A DNA stretch of 21,807 bases, from positions 1 through 21,807 of the forward strand of contig FLMG01002791.1 in assembly GCA_900088475.1 (NCBI GenBank). Direction: 5' to 3'. Each line of letters opens with the position of its first letter. Position 1 is the stretch's first letter. A program made the translations under genes and the position numbers. This DNA is from Hyphochytrium catenoides (lineage: Eukaryota > Sar > Hyphochytriomycetes > Hyphochytriales > Hyphochytriaceae). The notes under the pieces are model-generated. The model saw only the letters and a program-made list of their open reading frames with translations. It was not told where the DNA came from and did no database searches. Of the stretch, positions 9,679 through 18,627 are shown one piece after another.

Positions 9679-10518
9679 CCTCTTCTTTCTGCGTCACTCT
9701 CCCTTACACTCTCCTTTCTCTACCATGCAGGTGTCTTCCCATGCAGTGGCGTGATCTCTCCTTACGATTGACCATGATCCTCTTCCTGGATTGAGCTTCT
9801 CCATCCGACGTCGGGGACAGTGAGTAGCATGCTGTTCTAACCGCAGATGTGAGCTCGATGGAGAGAGAGAAGGTAGGCGCAGACCGAGGAAAGACGCCCT
9901 TTGAAGAAGTCTAGGAGCGATGTGTCTTTCTACTAGGCTGCTGTCTTCTCTTCCATCTTTGTCCCTACTTCTTCTACTCTCTCTCTCTCTCCTCGGAAGA
10001 TCGTCTCAGATCACCATCCTCCTCCCTCGCGCCTCTTGCTGCTCTGGCTCCGGCTGCTCTTTCAGCAAGAGTCAAGCTCTTATTCTATTGTTAGCAGAGC
10101 TGAGAGAAGATAGGAACTTGTTTGCCGTCAGACATACCAGAGTCCTCGGTACTGAGGAGGTGTGAGGCACGGAAAGTCGCGACTGAGATGTGAGAAGAGT
10201 GCTTGGAAGAGTGACAAGAGGCGGGAGTGAGAAGAGGAGGAACGAGAGAGGTGGGGAGTGGGGAGAGCGCAACAGAGAGAGAGGAAAGAGAGAGAGAGAA
10301 AGAGAGAGTGGGGAGAAAAAGAGAGAGAGAGAGACAGGGGGGGAGAGAGAGAGGCAGCGGGACGAGATAGAGTGGGGAGAGAAAGAGGGAGAGAGGACAA
10401 AGACAGAAATAGAGAAAGAGAGAGAGAAAGAGAGAGAGAACAAGAGAGAGAGAGAGAGAGAGTGAGAGAGAAAAAGAGAGAGAGAGAGAGAGAGAGAGAC
10501 AAGAGGAAACTTCCCACG
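9679..10518. other. Intergenic region with a GA-rich block
   Basis: The upstream flank of the minus-strand RING gene. It holds a short CT tract near 9970-9995 and a GA-rich block at about 10225-10500, purest at 10477-10498. Open frames across it are repeat translations (Ser-Leu or Arg-Glu runs). The bidirectional promoter role is inference. Confidence 0.55.
10258..10500. repeat. GA-rich block with (GA)n core
   Basis: Purine-rich on the plus strand, with GA, GGGGA and AAAGA variants and a pure GA run at its right end. It ends about 20 bases before an ATG at 10519, so it could form part of a 5' leader if that frame is used. Confidence 0.88.
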
Positions 10519-10848
10519 ATGGCAGAAAGCTACAGTAGTTCTACTTGTACCAACTTCTTGTCTTGCGGTGTTTCAACAAAGGCGCCCATTAATTATCATA
10601 ATAAAGAAGGAGCCATCCTAGGCGGGGAGGGGCAAGACCGGCGCGTTCATCCTCGCTCATCGATCCATCATCACTCCTCCTCAAGGAGACAAGAAGCAGC
10701 GTCCATACATAGAATCATACGGTGGGTCGTAGAAGGACAGATCCCTTCTTCGTACCATGGAATCGGGTCACCCATCGCCATCGGCTCAACAGCTATGTTT
10801 GCATCGAAGCGGCGACTGGATTCATCAGCCAGGCAGCAGGGATATTAG
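10519..10848 (+). CDS. Weakly supported hypothetical ORF
   Basis: A 109-codon frame beginning MAESYSSSTCTNF right after the GA block, with an acceptable start context (cacgATGg). It has no recognisable domain and is rich in Ser, His and Arg. The minus strand is also partly open here, for example a frame reading MGDPIPWYEEG around 10750-10790. I cannot decide which strand, if either, codes. Listed because it is the most complete frame at this place. Confidence 0.18.
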   Translation: MAESYSSSTCTNFLSCGVSTKAPINYHNKEGAILGGEGQDRRVHPRSSIHHHSSSRRQEAASIHRIIRWVVEGQIPSSYHGIGSPIAIGSTAMFASKRRLDSSARQQGY

Positions 10849-11659
10849 TACCACGCTGCCTTTGGAGAGATGCCGGCCACTTCACACAGTCTCAGCGAAA
10901 GTTGTTGAACAGGCGCCTCTTGCCTGGAACTCTTCTTCTTGTCCTCCCATGACGCCGAGGTCGTAGTAGATTGGTATTCTGCTCTTTATTCTCCTGCTAC
11001 CGCGTCGTCTTGTTCGGCTCTGCTGTTTGGCGTTGGCGGGTTGGCGGGAGGCATAGAAGGAATGCTCATCACCAGCTTTTCTTTTTCATTTCCCCTTGTT
11101 CTGTTCTTCTCCTTTCCCGTTCTCCTCTCTCCGCTGCTGCATCTTTGCTATCCACACTCTGAAGTTCTTGCTCTTCAGTCGTCTTCCTTGGCTTCCCTCA
11201 CTGACGGGCGGCATCATGACCTGTCATCATAATCTGCTCTACCGCCGATGGTCGCGCTTCTTTCTACTGGTGATGGTGAACTCTCCCTCCACTATCTCTT
11301 GATATATAATCGCCGGCGCAGCCGTTGGTCAATCTACGACTATTAGGTTGATGCGGCCTTGGCGGTAGGCAGGTGGGCATCATCATCCAATAGGAAGTGA
11401 GGCTGCTTTGACGTGACTATGTGGCGCTGCTATCTTTCATAGTCGATGGACTAGTGACGAGTCTTTATCAATTATCATAAGCTATCATACATGTGCTATA
11501 GAGCGATGATATACACGACCGCCGCCATCCTGCAAGAGAAGTCTGTGCCGGGCATCTTTGAAAGTGTGAAGTGGGAAGCTCCCTTTCCTCTATCGGACTG
11601 CTTCTTCTCCTTCCTCGTACCTTTCCCTTCTCAACCAAACATGACGTTTAGCCAAGATC
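10849..11659. other. Unresolved region with open frames on both strands
   Basis: Several short frames overlap. On the minus strand, one starts MSIPSMPPANPP near 11070 and another reads IPIYYDLGVMGGQ near 10970. On the plus strand, a frame reads LLFGVGGLAGGIEG near 11020-11060. Some may be exons of an uncalled gene, but no splice chain was convincing. About 11300-11660 shows nothing clear. Confidence 0.35.
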
Positions 11660-12268
11660 TTAGCTTATTTTAAAAGGATCGCAAAATGAAGATTGAACAC
11701 GACGAGCCACCTCCACCTGCTTCAGCCTGAGCCCCAATCACATCATCGCCCTAATGAATGAGTGAACCCTTAGATACTCACGCGCGCAGCACGTGGCCTG
11801 AGATGAAGGTTAAGTATCCTTTCGTCTCAAGATGAAGCTGATCCGGGTGGTTCTTGAGGCCACTAGTAGATTCTTGTTGCTGCTCCCTTTGGTCACTAAG
11901 CTTTGAAGCCTGCTTTTCAATGGCCTGATCCAGCGTTTCCTTAACCGTGGACTGCTGGTCTGAACGGAAGAGACGCTCTAACCTTTTCTGCACTATGTCC
12001 TTTCGCTTCATGGCGCCGAAGTGTTTGAGAGGATTCCAAGAGGATTGCCCCGCGGCAATTTCTTTAAGAATTTGCTGACTTTGCTTTGGCTGGCGAGATC
12101 CGGTATACTTTTGACGGCAGGGTTTGGCGACGACGCTTCTTCTTCTACTTTTATCTGATCCGCTCCTAGAAAGAGCCCAAGCTCTTTCCCGGAAAGACTC
12201 TCTCGAGCCGCCAAAGCAGTAAACAGCCATGGTAGATGTTTGTCAATCTGATTCCTGGAGAAGCTCAT
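11660..12268 (-). CDS. Unrecognised charged helical protein, two or more exons
   Basis: The 3' exon pair is the firm part. The frame from about 12230 to 11782 ends at a strong GTGAGT donor after GHVLR. A 55-base intron (11781-11727) ends in ctcag. The next exon (11726-11660) continues in phase to SSFCDPFKIS and a TAA stop. The encoded middle is charged and helix-prone (KRKDIVQKRLERLF, then a Gln/Glu-rich stretch). The 5' end is unclear. An ATG at 12230 gives one 171-residue protein in a single frame. A second, overlapping frame from an ATG at 12268 (MSFSRNQIDKHLPW) also looks coding and could join through a 59-base GTAGAA-to-GCCAG intron (12148-12090). An upstream exon is possible too, because its frame is open before 12268 back to an acceptor-like cttcag at 12307. 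The plus strand has no long frame here. Family unknown; I give no function. Confidence 0.5.
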
Positions 12269-12284
12269 TCTGACACTAGTGAAC

Positions 12285-12658
12285 TGTGCATCTATAAGAG
12301 CGTTCTGAAGCGCCGATTTAGCCCATCATTTGGGAGGAGGCGTAACTGTCCCGACGTCCGACATCGCAGAAACACAAGAGAGAGGATGGCCCGACGACGA
12401 TAATGGCGGCAGGAGGCACCGCCACCTGTACGACAAAAAGGTTATGGTCGCCATAGAAGATATCCATTTCAGATTTCCAGCAACTCTCGCAGACCGAAAG
12501 GGACCTGACTGAAGAAGGGAAGGCCAACAAGATAGCGCCGAAGCATGGCCACTTGTACTTTATCTGGACAAGTGGAGTGATCATGAATGAACCGCAACTA
12601 TTATTACTACCTTAATTAACTCTACAGCGAATCCCTAGACTATTCACCTGCAACGACA
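12285..12658. other. Unresolved region, several overlapping open frames
   Basis: The minus strand has a frame reading EMDIFYGDHNLFVVQ that ends at a CAG/GTGGCG donor-like site near 12432. It could splice in phase to the next gene's 5' side at 12306. The plus strand over the same bases reads HLYDKKVMVAIEDIHF and is also open. I cannot choose between them. A pyrimidine-rich acceptor-like site (cttcttcag) lies near 12512 on the minus strand. Confidence 0.3.
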
Positions 12659-13150
12659 CTAAGAGAGAAGCCCTCCAGCAACAGCTCCAGGAAGCTGATC
12701 CAGGGCCGCATTCTCGATCATCTGCACAGGCTGAGGCCGAGATCCGTCTGTAGGCAGTGGCCGTAATAAGTGTAGAAGGGGGAGACCCACACTACTCCCC
12801 CACCTGTCAGAGATGGCGTTGGCCGTTCTTTCAGCGTAGAATGAACCGTCTTCGTGGCTCCACCAAAGGAGGCCCACGCCCAGGGACGAAAAGAGTAGCC
12901 TGGCGTTGTTGCGGAGGACTCCACAGCTTTAGACGGCGACTTTCCTCCTACTATGCGCATGCTCCGCGGCGACGTAAGCTGTCTGAGCCGACCGCTTCAT
13001 CATGGAGGAGTAAGATGGTAGATTGCAGTGGGGCGTGTCAGAGACATTAACATCGAAGAAGGGCGTGCAGACGTTCTGCGGCTTGAAGCCCTCAATGGCC
13101 AGGCCATCACCACCTCCTGGGCGGCCACTACTCTTTGTATTAACCCTAAA
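12659..13150 (-). CDS. Possible coding exon(s), frame broken by one in-frame TAA
   Basis: One minus-strand frame is open from about 13150 to 12659 except for a single TAA at 12931-12929. Upstream it reads GFKPQNVCTPFFDVNVSD and SSMMKRSAQTAYVAAEHAH. Downstream it reads NNARLLFSSLGVGLLWW and MIENAALDQLPGAVAGG. A random frame of about 160 codons should hold several stops, so this suggests coding or recently coding DNA. A 52-base intron with donor GTAGGA, a CTAAA branch motif and a ccag acceptor would remove the TAA but shift to another frame, which is also open (YSFRPWAWASFGGATK). The product is not recognised. A decayed gene is an alternative. Confidence 0.3.
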
Positions 13151-14330
13151 CTATGAATTATAATAAGGAAGAAGAAGAGTTTTCATACAAGGAGGAGGAG
13201 TGGCCTTCTATTTATAATAACAAGCAAACGAGTGAGTAGAGAAGAAGAATACTGTTTATAAAAGAAGAAGATATGCAAATATCTACATACTACGAACAAG
13301 AGGAGGAACAAGGAAGAGAGAAAAGTAGTAGCTCTAGGGCAGAAAGAGAAAAACGAGGGAGGAGCATGAGGAAGCTCAATCACCGGGCCACTAAGGGCGG
13401 CAGGAGAGAAATCGAGGGGAAGAAGCGGGTGCTGCGGGGACACCACCGAGGAGGAGGACGGTGAGTTCATCTTCCTCATCACCAAGAATGCGAGAGCATC
13501 CTGCTGCTGCCTCGACGTCAGCTTCTTCTTCCCTTCGGTGCTGTTTGCTGAAGGACTTCTCTAGTCAGCTTCTTCTGCTGCTGCGACCCTCCATCCACTA
13601 CTACTATTCTAATTGTGTCTTCTGCTGAGCAAACAGGGTAAAGTATTAGTACTAGTAGTGTTGCAATCTTGCTGCTGTTGGTTGGTTGCAATTGCCCTTT
13701 CGCTCCATCTTCTACAGGAGAAAAGAAGAAAGCAGCTAAACAAGCTGATGACGGAAGAACACTTGTCCTCTTGTTGTCAAAGTGTAATAAGACAAACATC
13801 TACCACCCGCGATTCCCATGATGATGAAAGGTGCGGTTAGTTGCATGTTGTTGTTGTTGACGGTCCACCACCATCATAGCAGCAAGACAGAGGAGCCGGT
13901 GGAAGAAGGATTGCTTTTTTTCTCCTCGTTGTTGTTGTCCTCGGATGGTAGCTGCTGTGATGAAGAAGAAGTACCTGTAAGCGCAACAAGGTAATCCTCC
14001 CAGCAGAGCAGCAGCAGCAGCACCAGCCTCAATAATCAACAGCGGGCGACCGAGCGAGGTCTGTCGTCGTCGCAGAATGAAGTTAAGAAGAATAGACGAC
14101 CGACAACAGAAGGAACCTGATGGACCAAAGCAGCAGCAGCAGATTGATGGCCAAAGAAACGCGATGATGATGATGACAAAGAGGGGATGACAGTGGAGGG
14201 AGGAGGAGGAACAGGAGGAGGAGTAGATTATTAGCAGAAGAGAAGAATTTCTATTCGAAGAAGAAGAGGAGTAATAACGACTGACGATAAGAAGCAGCAG
14301 CTTTTCGCCATACATTTTATTAGCCGTCAA
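13150..14330. repeat. Triplet-rich low-complexity region
   Basis: Short arrays of GAA/GAG (13168-13200, 14258-14272), CTG/TTG-type triplets (13500-13590, 13670-13690), TGTTGTTGTTG (13845-13860), CAG (14005-14020, 14130-14142) and GATGATGATGATGA (about 14163-14177). They produce long open frames on both strands (poly-Ser, poly-Cys, poly-Gln) that need not be genes. A plus-strand frame starting MQISTYYEQEEEQG at 13273 ends at a GTGAGT donor-like site near 13461, so a plus-strand exon there is possible but unproven. Confidence 0.55.
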
Positions 14331-14491
14331 GCTCGGTCACATTGGCTTTGGGAAATGATCCAATCAACTGAACGGTCACTTCACATCCCTGATCTACATG
14401 GAATACATGGCGGATATCAGGAATGAGGATACAGATAACATGTTATTATTGTGATGATCATTCTTGGAGTGTTCTCTTTCTGTTTTTTTGG

Positions 14492-14494
<3 letters not shown>

Positions 14495-14559
<65 letters not shown>

Positions 14560-14622
14560 CCTGTCTTCTCTCTCTCTGTCTCTCTGTCTCTCTGTCTCTC
14601 AGTCTCTCTCAGTCTCTCTCTC
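14495..14622. repeat. (CT)n microsatellite
   Basis: A nearly perfect CT run at 14495-14553 grades into CTGT and CTCAGT variants to about 14622. Overlapping open frames in all plus-strand phases translate Ser-Leu runs and are not called as genes. Confidence 0.92.
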
Positions 14623-15401
14623 CCTTATGCACACGCTCTGCTCCGTTTCCCCCTCCTCCTCTCTCCCCAACTTCAATTCTCTTCCTCTCCCCTCTCTTCT
14701 CCCTCCTCCATTACACTCCCTCGGAGAGTAGTAGAGAAGAACACGGTGGGGTAGAAAAGACCCAAGGAAGAAATTCTTCCACAAAAGATACGCCGAGCCA
14801 TGGACGGAGTACAAGGAAGAAGCAGGAAGAAGAAAAGACAAGCAGGAACAAACGACAGCAGCACGGAAGGAAAACCGGCGGCAGGATGAAGACGAGGGGA
14901 GTGGGGCAGCTGCTACCGCCGCCCGACACTTCTCTCTTCTTCCTCTTCTTTCTTCTGTTCCCTCCGTGGCGTCCCCTTCCTTTTGCCGCTGCCGTCCTCG
15001 CCCTTCTTTTTCTGCTCATTGAAGAAAGATCACTGCCGGTCAGCTCGCAACAACGACAACGAGAGTCTTTCCTCTATTTCGTTTCCTAGTTGCAAGGCCG
15101 CATGGCATCAGCAGGAAGATAACATTATTAGCGCTTGGAGGCGTTCAGAAAGAGTCACATCTTAGTGTAAGAAGAGAACTACAGTCGAGAAGAAGCAAGT
15201 CCTGCAAGGAGAGAAGACGCGGACTAGAAGAGGTGAGAACGAAGAATTCTGTCTCCTTTCCTAGGCACCACCAGTTCCATACGTATATTGCCGTCTATCT
15301 CTGTCCCTTTGCCTACCGCTAGAGACTGTAAGTGGCTACGTTTTGCTGTTCTCACGGTGTTTCTTCTGCTCTCTGTCACTTAGATTGGATAACTCCTAGC
15401 G
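14623..15401. other. Upstream flank of the first NTF2-like gene
   Basis: No gene recognised. The last part includes a pyrimidine-rich stretch ending in tcacttag at 15383, 18 bases before the ATG at 15402. This looks like a splice acceptor in the 5' leader. The sister gene has a matching site, which suggests a leader intron in both. Confidence 0.45.
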
Positions 15402-15669
15402 ATGGTGAGTCACAAGACATCTGTGGCCAAGGATCTGGCTGTGAAGGTAATCGAACAGAGATGTTAGTGGAGATTGACAAGCTTTGGCCGTGGACCTCTT
15501 AGCCGTCACTGCGTCTCCTTTATCCGCCCCGATCCTTCATGACCGAGAGTCTCCTGATCCCGTCTCTTTGTTGCGCTTTCGCTCTATTCCTCTCTCCTCT
15601 CGCTCTTCTCGGCATTTCTCACCCTTCCCCGATTCCGGCTCTATGTATCTCTCTCTGTATGGTTTGGCC

Positions 15670-15704
<35 letters not shown>

Positions 15705-16508
15705 ATTCTCTCTCATTCTCTCTCTCTCTCTACGTCTCTTTTTCCCGCATTTACCTCTCGCGGTTCTTTTCCTAACTCTACACCACAGTCTGCCTCCATC
15801 AGGCAACAAGGCCTTAACACGTGTATACTCTCTCTTCTTCTCTGTCTTCCTGTCTCACGTTCAGGTCCTGACCTTGTACAAAGTGTCTCCAACTTCGCCA
15901 CCAGACGTCGATTCCATCGTGGATGAGATTTATGCGCCAGATGCTTACTTCGAGGACACCTTTGTCCGGACCGCGAATGGCATTGAAAATGTCAAGGCGC
16001 AGTTCCGGCTTCTTCCTTTCGTCTTTCGAGAGACACATGTGCAGTTCCACAGAGGAGCGATGAGTGGGCCTAATCTCACAATTGATAGCACTGTCACCTG
16101 CCAGCCCAAGCTGCTGCCCTCAATCTTTGCCATGCCAATAAGGTGAGCCCGTTAGGAACATGCAGGCAAAAGATAGATAAATAGAAAGGCGTAGAAAGGA
16201 GTGCAAAGTAGGTGATCTTAGCTAAGGTGCTGTCATCTCTTGCCTTCAGAATCTTTGCAGTCTGTGAGCTCCGTGATGGAAAGATTATCAAGCACGAAGA
16301 CCACCTGAGCGCCCAGAGTCTCCTCTCGGCTCTGCCGCTGGTGGGCTGGGTTTACAATCGTATCAAGCCAGTCTTAGGAACAGTCACCTCAGTAGCGTTC
16401 CGAAGGACTAAAGCCAAGGGAACGGGAGAGAGAGGAGACAGCAGCCAGAACCCGGCATTAGGTATGGACAAGAAGAGGGGTAAACGGGGGACGCAAGTGG
16501 GTCCATGA
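15402..16508 (+). CDS. NTF2/SnoaL-like protein, paralog 1
   Basis: Three exons: 15402-15446, 15865-16142 and 16250-16508, giving 193 residues. Introns are GT-AG in phases 0 and 2, at exactly the positions used by the sister gene at 18628. The protein has an N-terminal helix (SVAKDLAVKVLTLYK), then a cone-like NTF2 fold pattern: an acidic YFEDTF segment, NGIENVKAQFR, FRETHVQFHRGAMSG, and a closing CELRDGKIIKHEDH strand. A helical tail follows (LVGWVYNRIKPVLG). In SnoaL/NTF2-like families the DP and DHW positions are common; here they are DT and DHL, while the sister keeps them. The C-terminal tail is about 23 residues longer than the sister's and is basic. An alternative donor (GTATGG near 16462) could shorten it. 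Function unknown: these folds serve as enzymes, binding domains or scaffolds. The fold assignment is inference from motif order; the gene structure is firm. A GTGAGT donor-like site directly follows the ATG. Confidence 0.88.
15671..15733. repeat. CT-rich tract in intron 1 of NTF2-like paralog 1
   Basis: A (CT)n run with CATT interruptions in the intron 15447-15864, on the transcribed strand. It is over 100 bases before the acceptor at 15864. Apparent open frames here are intron reading, extended by the downstream exon. Confidence 0.85.
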
Positions 16509-17146
16509 GAGAGTCTCGAACATGCAAGGCAGCAGTCAAGGCCCTGGGCCATTATTGTCAATATTTCCTAAGCTATCCTTTATATGAGTCCTTATCTCCT
16601 CCTTTACGTCGTTCTATCTTGTCATGGAGGTCAGACCAAGGCTGAACAAGGAAAGGATTGGCACGAGCTCGCGACTGGTAAGTGAGTGGTGAGCTTACTG
16701 GTCCTGGGGCGTTTATAAAACATGAGGTATGGAGATAAGGAACGTTGTGGCCATTCTATGGCAGAAAGGAAGGGAACTGTCGTGTGGCGGGAAGAACAAC
16801 GGAAGAGAAGAAAGTCCAAGATGAGTCATTTCAACAGCATCGATTCGTTGAGCTTTATTAATGTATATTGGTGCACCTCCCGCTACCGTTCTGTCTCAAG
16901 ACTAACAACTCTAGTCTCTTCCTTCGATGCCCCTCTTCTCCCTCTTCCTTTTTGCATCTCTCAAATGGAAAGTGTTGCCTTCTCTTATGTTTGCTAGAGT
17001 GCATACCTTCCTGGCTCTTCAGTGAAAGAGTGAAGCTCAGGACTTGCAGCGCGCCAGAGGACGGCTTAGGATTCACTATATAGCACATGCTGTCCTGACG
17101 TACGGTGCACTCATCATCGCAATGAAATGTCCACGGACTTTAAGAG
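16509..17146. other. Intergenic region
   Basis: Downstream flank of paralog 1. Short open frames exist on both strands with no recognisable domain, start context or splice chain. I see no RNA gene or repeat. Confidence 0.5.
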
Positions 17147-17446
17147 TCAAACGGTCTGAGAAAGAAAGGACAATGGAAAGTAGGCGTTGATGCCAAAGAG
17201 TAGCCCTATCGCGCCACTATCCTGCGAACCATCAAGGGTTGCCAGACGAAGGAAGGAAAGGACAACAGCTAATTCCCATGGAGGAGCAACGTGACCTCTT
17301 CTGATGTTGTGACGGCTAAGAGCTAGCCTGGAGACGATGTAGGCGAGGGAATGGGAGGACTGAGCGCATGGGCCAAAGAACTCATTGCATAGATATATAA
17401 TCTTAGAGATATAATCTTCGGGTACGTTCAGAGCGTCTTTCTCCAA
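17147..17446 (-). CDS. Possible exon of an unrecognised gene
   Basis: A minus-strand frame of about 99 codons begins after an acceptor-like cctctgcag (ending near 17448) and ends at TGA. It reads LNVPEDYISKIIYLCNEFFG and SLAYIVSRLALSRHN, which looks like natural protein with hydrophobic helices. It has no ATG of its own. A plausible first exon lies upstream at 17760 (MDKDTLLKSVDEAAGREE), but the intervening exons could not be joined in frame. It lies between the two NTF2-like paralogs on the opposite strand. Family not recognised. Confidence 0.3.
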   Translation of the reverse strand: MEKDALNVPEDYISKIIYLCNEFFGPCAQSSHSLAYIVSRLALSRHNIRRGHVAPPWELAVVLSFLRLATLDGSQDSGAIGLLFGINAYFPLSFLSQTV

Positions 17447-17592
17447 TCTGCAGAGGCGATAAAATCTTTGCGGTCCCTTGCAATAATAATATTAAGCTTT
17501 CCTAGAACGATGTGTCCCAGATCTGATCAGCTCAGCAAAATGTGCCACGGGAAGAAGAGAGTACGACGAGTCTGCAAGAGCGATGAAAGAGT

Positions 17593-17593
<1 letters not shown>

Positions 17594-17623
<30 letters not shown>
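17594..17623. repeat. Short (GA)n microsatellite
   Basis: A GA run between two candidate minus-strand coding segments, reading as CT on that strand. If they belong to one gene, this tract would be intronic, like the other CT tracts in this window. Confidence 0.8.
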
Positions 17624-17942
17624 TAGTACTATCTAGTATCTAGCGCACATGGGCGAGGAGAGAGGGAGATCGAGAGAGGAGAGAAGAGAGAGAACCCGTT
17701 GGCCACTTCTTCTCTCCCCGCAGCTTCGTCCACAGACTTGAGAAGCGTATCTTTGTCCATTCTTATTAGCCGGTAACGGCCCTCAATGGCGTGTCATCTT
17801 CCAGGTCTGTTCTTCATAGTAATAACATCAGAAACGGAGACCATTCCTCTTGTTTTGTAAGGGGACTCTTTACGTAGTAATATTTTGTCAAACCAGAGAA
17901 AGATACAGCTAAAGCGCGTTGGCTTTTATTTTGACCTCTCAG

Positions 17943-18094
17943 TTGTTTCTCTCTCTCCCTGTCTCTCTCTCCCTCTCACTGTCTGTCTGTCTCCCTCTCT
18001 CTCTGTCTGTCTCTCTCTCTCCTTTTTTAGCCCTCTCCCTCTCTCTCCCTCTCTCTCTCTCTCTCATTTTGTCTCTTTCTCTGTCTGTCTCTAG
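17943..18094. repeat. CT-rich tract, left arm of an inverted pair
   Basis: Repeats of CTCTCTC and CTGTCTGTCT on the plus strand. Its complement is the GA-rich block at 18200-18312, about 100 bases away, so RNA crossing both could fold into a long hairpin. Short open frames here are Ser-Leu repeats. Confidence 0.85.
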
Positions 18095-18199
18095 GTGTCC
18101 TTGAATCTGGTTCCTTTTCCTGCGTCCTCTGTCTTCAGGACAAAGTGCAGTTTGTACAAAGTCAACAGAGACAAGGCGGCCACCGGGAGAGAGACAACG

Positions 18200-18259
18200 T
18201 GAAAGAGAGAGAGAGAGAAAGGAAAGTGAGAGAGAGAGAAAGGAAAGTGAGAGAGGCGA

Positions 18260-18312
<53 letters not shown>
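18200..18312. repeat. GA-rich tract, right arm of an inverted pair
   Basis: Pure GA at about 18264-18312. It is preceded by two copies of a ~20-base unit ending in aaaggaaagtgag (about 18211-18230 and 18231-18250). It faces the CT tract at 17943-18094. Confidence 0.85.
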
Positions 18313-18314
<2 letters not shown>

Positions 18315-18627
18315 GATCAGGCCAAAAAATCTGCAAATGGAGACTGCGGATCAGGAAGAGAGACAGAAAGAAAGTTCATTGCCTTCTCTAAACGGAGACT
18401 CATTGTCATTTCGCTGAGCAAATCTCCAGTTAAGAACTCTTTATAGGTAAGAAAGGTCTTCTCACTAAGAGAAAGAGACACAAGTTAGAGAGAGAGAGAG
18501 ACTCTTGCTAACCCTTAGGTAATCACTTAGAAGCAACTTCAATTTCCTCATCCTCTCTCTCTCTCTCTCTCCCCCACCGTCCTTCTCTCATTTTCCCCTT
18601 CCCCATAGCGTCACTGCACTCATCATC
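18313..18627. other. Upstream flank and likely 5' leader of NTF2-like paralog 2
   Basis: Holds a (CT)n run at about 18554-18572, then a pyrimidine-rich stretch ending in ccatag at 18608, 19 bases before the ATG. This resembles a splice acceptor, matching the site 18 bases before the start of paralog 1. A leader intron is likely; its donor was not identified. Confidence 0.45.

Noticed and set aside
9920-10165. Plus-strand ORF with a signal-peptide-like Leu/Ser-rich N-terminus
   Set aside because: The hydrophobic stretch is a translation of a CT tract, and the rest matches nothing known and lies in the RING gene's upstream flank.
10072-10517. Minus-strand open frames of 123 and 129 codons
   Set aside because: They translate the GA-rich block in reverse as Ser-Leu runs and have no recognisable protein sequence outside it.
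13800-14330. Minus-strand 176-codon open frame
   Set aside because: Composition is poly-Ser, poly-Cys, poly-Ile and poly-Ala from triplet arrays. Openness is explained by repeats and both strands behave alike.
14423-15089. Plus-strand open frames up to 212 codons
   Set aside because: They start in the CT microsatellite and continue through unsupported sequence with frame overlap in all three phases.
15484-15864. Open frame running into exon 2 of NTF2-like paralog 1
   Set aside because: This is intron sequence with a CT tract. The real first exon, 15402-15446, aligns with that of paralog 2.
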